From NCBI RefSeq assembly GCF_000482465.1, contig NZ_AXVJ01000058.1, forward strand, positions 1 through 64,000: a stretch of 64,000 nucleotides of DNA, written 5' to 3'. Every line of letters starts with the position of its first letter. The first letter of the stretch is position 1. A program made the position numbers and the translations under genes. The stretch is from Runella limosa DSM 17973 (GTDB lineage: Bacteria > Bacteroidota > Bacteroidia > Cytophagales > Spirosomataceae). This document shows positions 1 to 11,200 of the stretch, in pieces. The notes below the pieces were generated by a model. It did not search any database. It saw only the letters and a program-made list of their open reading frames with translations, and was not told the origin of the DNA.

Positions 1-3000
1 CTGTGAAACTTGAGGTCGGACTGCTGGCATCACCAAACGTGCCTCCCGTACCACTCACCACAGTCCACAGACCCGTTCCTACCGTTGGCGTATTGGCTGC
101 TAAAGTTACCTGCGTCGTTCCACATGCGGGCGTTTGGTCTGAACCTGCAGCAGCTGTCGTTGGGCAAGGTAAAGCTACCGTTATCACCACATCATTCCCC
201 GAACCTCCTACATAAGTAATGGTCGCACTTAATCCACTTCCCCTGAAATTAGGAATCGTTGCTCCTTCCAATAAGTCCGTAAATGTTCCTACTATGGCGT
301 CACTACCGTCATTGTCCAAAATGGTAAAGGTTTCACCACCAGTAGGTACGTATGAACCCGTCAAAAGCAAATTTACCCCCGAGAGATTAACAGCTCCCGT
401 TACTTTGAGTTGGGTATAAGTACTGCCCGTACCGTTACCTAAAGTGGTTCCATTCATAGCAATGCTTAAATCACCAACAAAAGACAACGTACTGGCCGTT
501 ACGTCTGTACCGTTGAAGGTGGGTTTCACTGCCGCTGGCGAAGTACCTGGGTCGAGTAACATCGTACCACCACCCGTATCGAAGCCCCCATTGCTGATGA
601 GCACATCACCACCGCTAATCAGTTGTACGTTGGTACTGGTTGGGCGGGTGATAGCATCGGAAACATTAATGTTTCCACTGTTGGCATGACCGATAACAAG
701 CGTACCTGTCGTAATTTGGTCGAGTTCAGTATCACTGAGACCCAAGGGGCCGCCTGTCGTATTTGTCGCCGTACCTAGGTTGATGGCGACATTGTTGGTA
801 TAGGGTCGCAACGTGGTGCTACCCCCTGGTACTTGGGTACTGACCGTACCTGCAAAATTCATACTGTTGGCTATCAGTGTTATATTACCTCCATTGGTAG
901 CCGTTGTGATGGCGGCTGGAGAAAAGTGGTAAATACCAAAGCTATTTGAGCCCGCCCCTTCAATACCTGTGATGGTGATATCGCCTCCACCTGATGTGAT
1001 TTGACTGCTAGAAGCGAATGTTTGTACACCATAATTATTACCCCCACTACCTCCCCCACCTTGGCCAATAATAGTTACCGTTCCCATACCACCAGCACTA
1101 ATCTGCCCACCGAAAGCTATACTGGCACCATAACTAGATGGAGCAGCCCCTCCACCTGTGGCGTTGATTGTCACATTTCCGCCAGAAGAGGTGATTAAGC
1201 TACTCGCGCCTTCTACATAGAGGCCATAATTGCTGTGCCCTGTCGCCCCTGCACTACCATTTGCTTGTATTATTACGTGGCCGCTACCAGTTGACGATAC
1301 CTGAGCACTGCTAAGGATAGCCAGCCCCATATTGCTCTGTGATGTGCCTGAACCTCCGCCTTGTGCAGTGATGTTGAGGTTGCCGTTAAAACTTCTTATA
1401 CGTGCACCAGATCCACTGACATATACCCCGTAATTTCTATTTCCACTTGTATTTGCTCCAGTACCATTTACCGTTACACTACCACTTCCACTACTAGCAG
1501 CAATTAAGCCATTAGAATCAACAAAAACGCCAATGTTATCTTCGCCTGTTGAGGTGCCACCACCACCTTGCCCGGTTACACTGATTGCGCCACCTGAGGA
1601 AGTAATCTGCGCAAGACCCGAACTTACATATACTCCATAATTATCACCTCCCGTTGTATTGCCTCCAGTACCATTTACCGTTACCAAACCGCTCCCACCT
1701 GCTGTAATCGTACCGCCTAACTCCTGCCAAACTCCATAATTATTATTGCCAGAGCCACTACCACCACCTGTACCAGTAACTGTCACATTTCCTCCAGAGG
1801 AAGTAATCATAGTGCTTGTATTACCCGCTACATAGACTCCTGCATTGTAATTACCACTACCTGCGCCACCCGTACCACTCACACTTACATTCCCACTACC
1901 ACCCGCAGTGATTGTTCCATTGGTACCTACAGCTACACCTCGGCAAGTAGAACTGGCACTTGCACTGTTATTCAAACCGATGACGGACACATTTCCCCCC
2001 AAAGAGGTGATACGTGCATTTGTACCCGTTACATATACACCAATGTTACTATTGGCCGATCCAGCCCCCGCTGAACCTTCTATGGTAGCTGTGGCGCTGG
2101 TGCCCCCACTAATCACACCTCCATTTTGGACAACTACTCCAAATTGATTGATGGCTGAATCGGTGCCACTTTTGCCCTTGACGCTGAGTGTACCTGTACC
2201 GTTGACCCGTACCGTAGCACCATTGACCGATACGCCCACGAAGTTGCCCGTGCTGGCCGTAGCTTGCTGGTTGGCTTCCAAGGTCAAGTTGCCGTTGGTG
2301 GTTTCGAGAGAAGCAGTACCATTGCTAAAGGCGATGTTGCGACTCGCTTTTATCACCGCAGCACCAGTGCCAGAAAGCACTAAATTGGCGCTGTTGGTAA
2401 AAGATACCTGATCAGTACCAGGGGTAGCATTATCGTTTTGCAAATCCACGTCTAGGTTGGCATCAGTAGAAAAAGTAATATCACCGTTAAAATTCACTTG
2501 ATCGTCTCCAATACCTCCGTTAATGGTTAAGCTGGGGAGTAGATTGGCAGAAGAAAATCCACCTACGTTGATAATATCGTTCCCTACATCAGTATTGACC
2601 ACAATGCTAGAAACCCCCGAAAGTGCTACGTTGGCAGGCGTGCTGAAAGCCGTTATTGTGCCGCCATTGAGGGAGTAAGTTCGGGTAGCAGGTACAGTGG
2701 CAAAGCGAATATTAGCACCACTTTCTGAAATGTTGAGTGTTTCGCCATTGCCCGCTAAGTCGGTGATAGTAATGACACCGCCTGTCGTGCTGATGGTATA
2801 GTCGGGTGAACAAATGCCACCTTCGTCTGTGGAGCCGTTACAGTTGTTGTCAATACCATCACAGATTTCGGTAGCTCCAGGTTTGATGGCATTGTTGTTG
2901 TCGTTGCAATCTCCACTGGTGGCTAACAATTCAGTCGCTACTTTATAGCCTATCGGGCGCTCGCACTGCGTCATGGTAGCTGCCCCCGTTTGGGCGTAGC

Positions 3001-5083
3001 CATCATTATCAGTATCTTTGTACCATACTTGATTTGGTCTTTCCAAAATATTATTATCGTTGCAATCCGTATTATTGGCCACATAACCCACTGGCTGACT
3101 ACACGCTTGTTGACTCACGGCTGCATTCCCAAAACCGTCGCCATCCGCATCGGCGTAATAGGTCGTAGGTGCGTTACCCGTTTGTGCTTCATAAGCCCCC
3201 ATATCATAGCCCCCCAACGCAGGGCGGGCGTTATTGTCCAAGTCTGTGCTAGGAGCACCGCTTGAAGTGCCTGAGTTTCGCGCAGGTGAACAGTTCTGTA
3301 ACCGCAAGTTCACTGCATCCACAAACAATGGATCGGTGTTAAAAAGTGTGCCAACAGTCGAGATGACCCCAGAAGGAGCACTGGTGCTATTGATAAGACT
3401 ATACGAAAGCGTCATTAAAGCATTGCCCTCCAGCAGAATCTCGTTGGGGTTTTGCCATAAAATACAATTACGGAGCAACATGGAAGTGTGACTAACGCTT
3501 GTTGTATAAGCGATTGCCCCGCCACCGTTAGTCGCTTCATTATCATAAAAAGTGCAATTGGTAAATACCGTAGTGATCCGTCCACTAGACGCACCATTGG
3601 CATAATAAGCGCCACCTTTACCCGCACTGGTGTTGTTCCTAAACACACAATTGGTAAAGGTATGATTGATATTACCCGAATTAAGCCCATTGGCGTGGAC
3701 TGCCGCTCCATTTGTGGTCGTGCTGTTATTGTCGCTAAAAATACAGTTTGAAAAAGTAGCCGTGCCGTTCCCGCTTGGGGCATGTTCATGATAAGCCCCA
3801 GTATAACTACTTCCGGTGGAGGTATTATTGGAAAAAGTACAATTATTGACTGTGGTACTCGTCATTCCTCCGTTTGAGTTACAATCGATACCTGGCGCCT
3901 CAAAATTATCCGTATTGCCAGAGATGCTGGAATTTTCTACCAACAAAGTAGCCTTCCCCGCAGAGAAAAAACTAAGATTACCTCTATTCAATATGGCCGA
4001 ACCCGTATTGCCCTGAATTTTACAGTTGCGAATCGTAGCGCTGGAGCCAAAAGGGTAGCCAGTTCCTTCGTTAAAAATGCCATTGTCAGCCCCAGCACCC
4101 ACTGTAAATCCATCTACCGTCACTCCATTGGCTACATTCTGGATATGAACAACAATTTTGGCATTTGATCCCTGTACATCAGTCGAAACGACTGCAGGGC
4201 TTGCGCCATCGTTGTTATCAATATCACCACTCAACACAGTTACATTCGAGCTAACGTTTCTGGCTGAAAGCGCATTTTCTCCGCCCGCAAAGCCTCCATA
4301 GATGGCTACAGGGAAGTCCACGTAAAAGGTCTTATTGGTCACAGTAGTGGGGCTGGCATTACCCGTTTTGTCTTTAGAAGGTTTATAAGTGCCCGAAGCC
4401 ACCCAAATTTCCTGAATATTGCTACAGCCACGCGCATAATCAATGGCACTTTGCAGACTGGTGTAGGCGTTCGCCCAAGAAGTACCGTTGTTGCTACCGC
4501 TGGCATTGTGTTTGACATACAAACGGGTGGCAGCACCGCATGAAGTGGTAGCGGCCTGGGTAAAGATGTTGAAATCTAGGATATCTCCGTTTGTTCCAAA
4601 TGGAGAATTATTAGTATATCCTTGGCCACCCGCGTAGAAACTGGTCTCATTGCGAAAAACAGTAACAGAACTGGACGTAGAGGTCGAAACCCGAAAGGTG
4701 TACTGACTTCCTCCAGTGAAAGCTCTAGATTCGCTAGCGCCTGCAATATTGATAAAAATGTGACCACCACCTATATCAGTAAGCGTGATACCGGTCTGGG
4801 TATATAATAAAGTTCCTCCAAACCCGTTCCCTTGGAAAATTTCCAATGTCCAAACAGCACCACCAGCATTGGTAACGGAGCCTAAATCAACCACCAGTCC
4901 AGCAAAAACACCCGAACAGCCAGCGCCCATTGTAAGGCTTTGCGCGAAACTAGAGGTAATAACTCCAGGTGAGCCACCTGTGGGTGAATCCGTGCCTACG
5001 CAAAATGTCTGGCTAAACGCGGTTGTCGCACCGCAAAGAAAAATCAATAGCGAACGTAGCAAAGATGTAAAGAGTTTTTTCAT
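1..5083 (-). CDS. Giant secreted beta-helix adhesin-like protein A (partial, C-terminus beyond left edge)
   Basis: The minus-strand frame from the ATG at 5083 stays open to base 1, so about 1694 residues are visible and the C-terminus is missing. It starts with a signal peptide (MKKLFTSLLRSLLIFLCG..AFSQ). A right-handed beta-helix region follows at roughly residues 180-560, with the opening typical of polymorphic outer-membrane repeats (LYVKHNASGSNNGTSWANAY). Next come MopE-like metal-binding motifs near residues 630-750 (DCNDNNN.., EICDGIDNNCNG). A long Gly/Thr/Ser-rich block of short repeats (NYGVYV, ITSSGGNVTV) follows, then an NFRGSGLSATITYVGG motif near the edge. The block after residue about 760 is paralogous to the passenger of the protein at 17908..26712. 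A surface-exposed or secreted adhesin is inferred. By analogy with its two neighbours a T9SS sorting domain is expected beyond the edge, but it is not visible. Confidence 0.85.
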   Translation of the reverse strand, partial: MKKLFTSLLRSLLIFLCGATTAFSQTFCVGTDSPTGGSPGVITSSFAQSLTMGAGCSGVFAGLVVDLGSVTNAGGAVWTLEIFQGNGFGGTLLYTQTGITLTDIGGGHIFINIAGASESRAFTGGSQYTFRVSTSTSSSVTVFRNETSFYAGGQGYTNNSPFGTNGDILDFNIFTQAATTSCGAATRLYVKHNASGSNNGTSWANAYTSLQSAIDYARGCSNIQEIWVASGTYKPSKDKTGNASPTTVTNKTFYVDFPVAIYGGFAGGENALSARNVSSNVTVLSGDIDNNDGASPAVVSTDVQGSNAKIVVHIQNVANGVTVDGFTVGAGADNGIFNEGTGYPFGSSATIRNCKIQGNTGSAILNRGNLSFFSAGKATLLVENSSISGNTDNFEAPGIDCNSNGGMTSTTVNNCTFSNNTSTGSSYTGAYHEHAPSGNGTATFSNCIFSDNNSTTTNGAAVHANGLNSGNINHTFTNCVFRNNTSAGKGGAYYANGASSGRITTVFTNCTFYDNEATNGGGAIAYTTSVSHTSMLLRNCILWQNPNEILLEGNALMTLSYSLINSTSAPSGVISTVGTLFNTDPLFVDAVNLRLQNCSPARNSGTSSGAPSTDLDNNARPALGGYDMGAYEAQTGNAPTTYYADADGDGFGNAAVSQQACSQPVGYVANNTDCNDNNILERPNQVWYKDTDNDGYAQTGAATMTQCERPIGYKVATELLATSGDCNDNNNAIKPGATEICDGIDNNCNGSTDEGGICSPDYTISTTGGVITITDLAGNGETLNISESGANIRFATVPATRTYSLNGGTITAFSTPANVALSGVSSIVVNTDVGNDIINVGGFSSANLLPSLTINGGIGDDQVNFNGDITFSTDANLDVDLQNDNATPGTDQVSFTNSANLVLSGTGAAVIKASRNIAFSNGTASLETTNGNLTLEANQQATASTGNFVGVSVNGATVRVNGTGTLSVKGKSGTDSAINQFGVVVQNGGVISGGTSATATIEGSAGAGSANSNIGVYVTGTNARITSLGGNVSVIGLNNSASASSTCRGVAVGTNGTITAGGSGNVSVSGTGGAGSGNYNAGVYVAGNTSTMITSSGGNVTVTGTGGGSGSGNNNYGVWQELGGTITAGGSGLVTVNGTGGNTTGGDNYGVYVSSGLAQITSSGGAISVTGQGGGGTSTGEDNIGVFVDSNGLIAASSGSGSVTVNGTGANTSGNRNYGVYVSGSGARIRSFNGNLNITAQGGGSGTSQSNMGLAILSSAQVSSTGSGHVIIQANGSAGATGHSNYGLYVEGASSLITSSGGNVTINATGGGAAPSSYGASIAFGGQISAGGMGTVTIIGQGGGGSGGNNYGVQTFASSSQITSGGGDITITGIEGAGSNSFGIYHFSPAAITTATNGGNITLIANSMNFAGTVSTQVPGGSTTLRPYTNNVAINLGTATNTTGGPLGLSDTELDQITTGTLVIGHANSGNINVSDAITRPTSTNVQLISGGDVLISNGGFDTGGGTMLLDPGTSPAAVKPTFNGTDVTASTLSFVGDLSIAMNGTTLGNGTGSTYTQLKVTGAVNLSGVNLLLTGSYVPTGGETFTILDNDGSDAIVGTFTDLLEGATIPNFRGSGLSATITYVGGSGNDVVITVALPCPTTAAAGSDQTPACGTTQVTLAANTPTVGTGLWTVVSGTGGTFGDASSPTSSFT

Positions 5084-5137
5084 GAGTAGCGTATGTTTAA
5101 AGCACAAAGCTATGGGACTAAACAATGCAAGTGTTAT

Positions 5138-5205
5138 CTCAAAATGAACAATCTTTAACTCATTTTGAACAATTTTTAGCTCATTTTTGACAAAACACCG
5201 TTTAA
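5138..5205 (-). promoter_or_regulatory. Three phased 21-bp direct repeats upstream of gene A
   Basis: Copies of a CTCA(n)TGAAC-type core begin at 5138, 5159 and 5180, exactly 21 bp apart, and are followed by ACCGTTTA. The array lies 55-120 bp upstream of the ATG at 5083. The same repeat and the same trailing ACCGTTTA occur at 27653-27771, upstream of the lipoprotein gene. Direct repeats at 21 bp would sit on one helical face. AraC-family half-site pairs and LytTR 9-bp repeats are both known to use this spacing, so an activator operator is a reasonable inference. Confidence 0.5.
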
Positions 5206-5232
5206 TGGCTAATTTTTGGGAATGTATATGAT

Positions 5233-5263
5233 AAAAAGGGGGCAATAAGTTTGCCCCCTTTTT
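5233..5263 (-). terminator. Rho-independent terminator of gene B
   Basis: The stem GGGGGCAA/TTGCCCCC has a 4-6 nt loop and is flanked by an A-run and a T-run, which makes it terminator-like on both strands. It lies 23 bp past the stop codon of the gene at 5286..12917. Confidence 0.8.
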
Positions 5264-5285
5264 ATCGTTGTATTTCAGAAGCAAA

Positions 5286-8200
5286 TTAGTCCACCTTTAC
5301 CACTTTCAAAGTAGCTTGTTTTTCGGAAGTCGATACCTTCAAGAAGTACATTCCCGTAGGTAACTCGCTCACTCCAAACTCCTCTTGGTGGGTGTTGGTT
5401 TCGGGTACAAATTGGCGACGCAAGACTTCACGTCCTGTTGCATCGTTCAAAGTAGTTTGTACTACTTGTCCCTTGCTGTTTTGTACTTGGAGGCGGAGGA
5501 TGTTGGTGACTGGGTTGGGGAGGACAGCCAGCCCCCTGCCCCGCGCGGCGGACCGTCCCAATGGGGGAACTAATACCCCTTTCTCTTCGCTACCGCTCTC
5601 CGCTGTACGTGCTGCTCCTACGCCGACACCGTCTTTCGATTGAATACGGAACCAGTATTCTTGGTAAGCCAACACATTCCCTTGCGGCTTGCGCGTTGAA
5701 GGATAAATACTGCCCCAGCCTTTCATGTCCCAATAACGAATACCTAGTTTGTATAAACCTTTGGGTAACCCTGCATCATATACGTTGCCGCCCGCACCGT
5801 TGTCTTGGTAAAATCCGTAGGCAGGGTGGTTTTGGGCATAAAGCTCCGTCCAGCCTTCGCGGTTGGCATACATGAAGTAAGGTGCATTGTTCTCGTGCGT
5901 GTTGAACGAGCGAATCACACCCATTTCTGGTGTCGCCAACATATCAAAAGTTAATGAACCGTCCGTACTCAAGCCGCAGGCTTCTACGTTGATTGTCCAA
6001 TAACGGGGCGCTATTTTGTTGGCGTTTTCAACAAAATACAGCGTCGGGTTTACTTGCGTACTTTGCTCCAACTCTGGCCCGCCATCGCGCGTGATGAACT
6101 GGCTACTCCACAACGATTTGTCATTCGCAGGTTTCACCGACGATTTGGTTTCACCTACGTTGATCAACGTCACCACAAAAGCATTCCAATAAATATCCTT
6201 CCGAACACTTTCTGAACTTTGACAACCGCCTTCAAATAGACACTTCGCCCAGTACGTTTGCTTGGTGACGTTATTAAATGCTACCTGAAAACTTGGCGCA
6301 GTTACGCCCGTGTTCCAGAACGTTTGGCTACCTGCGGGGCAGTTGGCCGAAATGGTGACCGTCGTTCCTGTGCAAACAATCTCTTGCGAAGCCGTAATTA
6401 CAGGCGCTACTTGCGTTGGTGTCAAAGTAAACGTCACGACATTGCTCTTTTCACTCACGCAGCCATTTTCGGTCTGACAACGAGCGTAGTATGACGTCGT
6501 GGCACTTGGAACGGTAGAAGGCAAACTTGGTAAAGCCACATTCGTAGTTGCATTGTACCAAACTGTTCGCAAACTTCCGCATGATGATTGTCCACTGAAA
6601 CTAGCCGTCGCATCACAACTGCTTGTCGATGACAACGACACCATCGGAGCCGATGGAATAGTCACTAATTTTAAGCGCATTACCCCTGATTCAGATTCTA
6701 TGCAAGATGGCGTTCCGTCCGATTTGCGGCAGCGAACGCGGTAATTGTGATACTGATTATCCACCAAGCCCGTTGGCACACCCGATGAATATTCACCACC
6801 ATCCAATGAGTAAAGTACGATTTCACCCGCTGCGCAATTGGCATTAAACGTCAGCGGAATTGTAACCAAACTACACACTTCTTTGGTCTCACCCACGGCT
6901 ACCGTCACACCGTCCACCAACAGCGATACATTTTGAGGTGTAGATGCGCGGTAATTAATCGTCAACTCAATCGGTGAAGTATAAGTACTCGGGCAACTCG
7001 CATCGCAGGCCGCTTGGTAGCGGTGGGGTTGGTTATTGGAGGGTTGGGAAACTGGGGCAGTTGCTGACCACGCACTCCATGCGCCACTGCCTACCTGCAC
7101 GCGCCAAACAGGCGAACCCACCACACACAAACCCGAAACCGTAAACTGCAAACCGTTAACAGGATTCGCATCTGTATCACAGAGAACAGGGTTATTGCCT
7201 TCCACCAATGTTTGCGTCAAAGCCGTCAGGGTAATTGTTGGTTTGCTGACGACCGTTAGACTGGCTGGGTCAGAATTGGTATTACTTATTGCGCCGATGG
7301 CTACGCAACGAAACTGATACCCATTCAAGCCCGTCACATCGCTGATAGCAAGCGTGCCCGTGGTGGTATTGGCATAAGGAGCCGATGCAGGCACATTGCT
7401 CCAGCCACCGCCCGTACTCAACTGCCATTGATAGCCCGTGGCATTGGTAGCGACGGCCGTAAAACTCGCCGAACTACCCGCGCAACGGGTGACTGCCGTG
7501 GGCTGGGTTGTAAACACGGGAGCAAGTGCTGTATTATTGAACGTAAATGACACCACAAAACTACACGCGCTCCCTTGAGGCGTGATTTTGGCGTACAACG
7601 TTTGCGAACCTGCGGGCAAACCCGAAGGCACAAACGTATTGGGAGCCGTAAACGCTCCTGCCGAAACCGTAGCGTTGGCATCGGTAAAAATCCCGTTGAT
7701 CACACCATTATAACTGCCTCCGTACGTAAAAATAGGTGTAGGGGTGTTGTTGACGATGAGTGATGAGTTAGTGGCGTTGGTTACAGTACCCGTGAGCGTA
7801 CCGTATTTTAATACGCCGTTGTTGGTGAAAGTACCAATATTTTCAAGGTTATTGGCGATTTGGACGAGACCCGCATTGGTGAAACTTCCTGAGGCATCAT
7901 TCAATACTGTACCGCTGGCAACGATAACTTGGCCACAGGCGTTGTTATTGAACGCAGTTACGTTACCCAACCCCGAAGTGCTACCCAAACTGGCCAATGC
8001 TCCGATGGTGATTTTACCCGCGTTGTTAAATGAGGAACCAGAATTAAATAACGCATCCAACGTAGTTCTATCAATCGTAATTTCTCCACCCGTAGTATTA
8101 TCAAAAGTACCTCCAATGAGTAGGCCACTTTGACTTCCGCTTGTAGCCCCGATGGTAATTTTGGCTGAATTAGTAAACGTCACACCACTTTCCAACGCAA

Positions 8201-11200
8201 CTTTTGAGGCTTTATCAATCTTAATATCACCACCTGCATTGTTGCTAAAAATGTTATAATTGACAATCCCTCTTTCTCCAGTACTTTCAACACCACCGAT
8301 GGTAAGTTTTGCGGCGTTGTTGAATGTGCCGTTTTGGTTAAAAATCCCTATTTGGGTTGGCCTATCAATCGTTAGTTCTCCTGCGTTGTTATGGAAAGCC
8401 CCATCGTTCACGATGCCTTGAATACCCACATTGGCAGTAGCTCCGATGAAGAGTTTAGCGGCATTCGTAAAGGTAGCACCAGTAAGATTGTATAAACCAA
8501 CTTGCGTAGAATTATCTATCTTGATTTCTCCGCCTGTATTGTTATTGAAAGTAGCGAGGTTGTTGATACCTGTTGCTCCGACACTCCCTGTATTTCCAAG
8601 TACAAGCTGCCCGTTGTTCTGTACCGTTCCTGCATTATAAAACCCAGCCTCACCGCCTCCAGACACCCTTGACCCATTAATTATCAAGCTCCTAGTAGCA
8701 TTAATGGTCAGCACCGCGCTCGCTTGCACCTCCACCGATTTAGCTACCGCAGCGGTGTTGATGGTGGGTTTGTTGGTCGTATTCGGAATCACTACGTCGT
8801 TGGTAGCGGTAGGTACGCTGGCGGGTGACCAGTTGCAGGCCGTGTTCCAATCAGTACTTACTGCGCCCGTCCAAGTGAGTAGGCCCGTGGGACTGGTCGT
8901 TGAAACAACTTCGATGTTTTGATTGGCCGAATACGGGCAACTTGGGTCGTTGTTGTACGCATAACTAACGACAATCGTGCCAACTCCCGTGGCCGTGAGC
9001 AAACTTCCAGCCAGTGTTCCTGGCCCTGTAATGCTAAAAGTACCTCCCGAGGGAGTCGCAGTGAGCGTACGGGTATTTGCGCACAACGACATAGACGCGC
9101 TGCTGCTGGTAATGCTGATTATAGCACCGCTATTGGTGCCCGTTACGTTAAAAGCGTCGGTGTCTTCGTTGATAATTTTGCCCGAGTTGCTACTAATCGT
9201 ACTAACTGCCACAACGTTATCTTTTCGTTTTTTGATAATTCCAGCGTTGCTAAAAGTACCCGCCGCGTTGAGAATCGCAGGAAGAGACTCGATATAAGCG
9301 CAACTTTGGTTGGTGATGGTTCCGCCCTGATTGGTAATACCCGAGCCTTCGGCACTTTGCAGAAACACTTGGCTATTGGTGGTATTGGTAAACGTACCTG
9401 TATTGTACAACCCATGCTGTTTGATTTTACCTAGGCCGCCAATGCGCATGAGTTTGTTGTTTTGAAACGTCCCTGCATTCGTGACTCCCGAGAGCGCAAT
9501 GGTATCGGTTTGAGCAATCATAATTTCACCATTGTTGACAAAACCACCAGCGGTATTGTTAATACCATTACCAAACACAAAATCAATGTTTATTTGTCCC
9601 GTGGCGGTATTCGTAAAACTGCTACCGCTACCTTGCTGTAAGATGGCATCTCTAAAGACCGAATCGATCTCCATCACGCCCGAGTTTTCCATCGTGCCAC
9701 CGTTGTTGAGAATACTTTTGTCGCTGTTGCCAGTTTCAAAGCGCCCTTTGTTGACAAACGTCCCCGAGTTATCAATCCCATAACCTCCAAAACGGTTAAA
9801 ATTGGCACGGCCTTCGTTGGTCAGGTTTCCTGTATTGATGATGGGCGTACCCATGTCGGTGCCGATAAGCGTTGATTGGCTGCCTAACACCATTTTGCCC
9901 GCATTCTCGATTATGGACGTGGCAGAACTGATTGTAAAATCAGCTTGTGAATGGACATAGCCTGTGCTTGTATTGGTCAGTGGCGTACCGTGTTTTGAAG
10001 GAAGGTTGGTTGTAACGGTTGTCTGAGGCCCTAAAATCAACGTATCACTATTGACAAACCATTTTCCAATCTCCCCCGTCGAAATAAAGGGCACATTGAC
10101 CTCCGCATAAGCTGAATTTTGCAGAATGATATTCAAAACCCCGCCCGTAAAACTCCCCGCCGTATGGGTGTATCGTCCTTGATTGATAACTGGATTCCCT
10201 GAGCTTCCAAAAGTTGTAGCACACTTATTTACAAACACCGCATTTGGCAGGTTCAGAAGTAGGTCGTTGGCTGAAGTGTGAGTAATTACACACCCGGCAC
10301 TACTCAAAAACGTACCACCATTTTTAAATGCTATACCACCCATTCCCTCTGAATTTAAAGTTCCTGCCGAGCCGTGGGTAAATTTACCCAAGTTGAGAAT
10401 CCCCCCATCGACACCACTCATCCTAAAAGTAGCATTGTTTTCGATTTCCCCCGTTGGTAAATTGTAGAAACAAGTATCTTCTGCACTACCAGACAAGCTA
10501 AATACATGGTTATTTTCGAGTAAGCCTTCATTCCGAAATAGGAGTTTTGGAGCTCCCGACACATCAAATGCGCCCCCCGTCTTGTTTCGTAAGGTTGCCC
10601 CTAGTCGGTTGACAAAGCCCCTATCAAACGTTCCATTTACATTAAAACTCCCTTCATTTTCGAGTAGTTTTTGGTTATCAAACAGAAGTGCATCATGGTT
10701 ACGTACATTCATGGTAGCTCCCGGGCGATTCTTTACCGTTTCTTGGTTGATAAATAACGTTCCCGAAACACCCCCAGTCATCGTAAACTGCCCCGAGTTA
10801 TCGACTGTACCTTGGTTTAGTATGCCACCCGTCAATCCTCCACTCACCCGAAAAGTAGAACTATTGGTTATCGTGGCCGCTGGGTGGTTGAGAATGGCTA
10901 TCCCAAGCCCTCCGCCGATGGTGAATGTGCCGCTGTTGTTGAGGCTACCGTAGTTTTCGAAACGGTTACCCGTGCCCATCCGCACCGTAAACGCGTTGGT
11001 GTTGATGAGTGAAGCACCCGTTTGGTTGACAAAACCGTCGTTATAAGAAGAGTCGATGAGCACCGTTCCGTTGTTGGTGAACGTCCCTGCGTTGGTAACG
11101 CCGTCGGTATCGCTTGCTTCGATTCGTAAGCTACCTGCATTCTTAACCGTCAAACTAGCATTGGCAGCGATGGTCACTTTACGCGCACCTTCCGTGGTAG

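Noticed and set aside
3415-3789. 124-codon minus-strand frame inside gene A
   Set aside because: It is a different frame inside the long open frame of gene A and has no recognisable domain.
8919-9434. 171-codon plus-strand frame opposite gene B
   Set aside because: Arg/Ser-rich shadow of the low-complexity Asn/Thr/Gly repeats on the other strand; similar shadows occur all along genes A, B and C.
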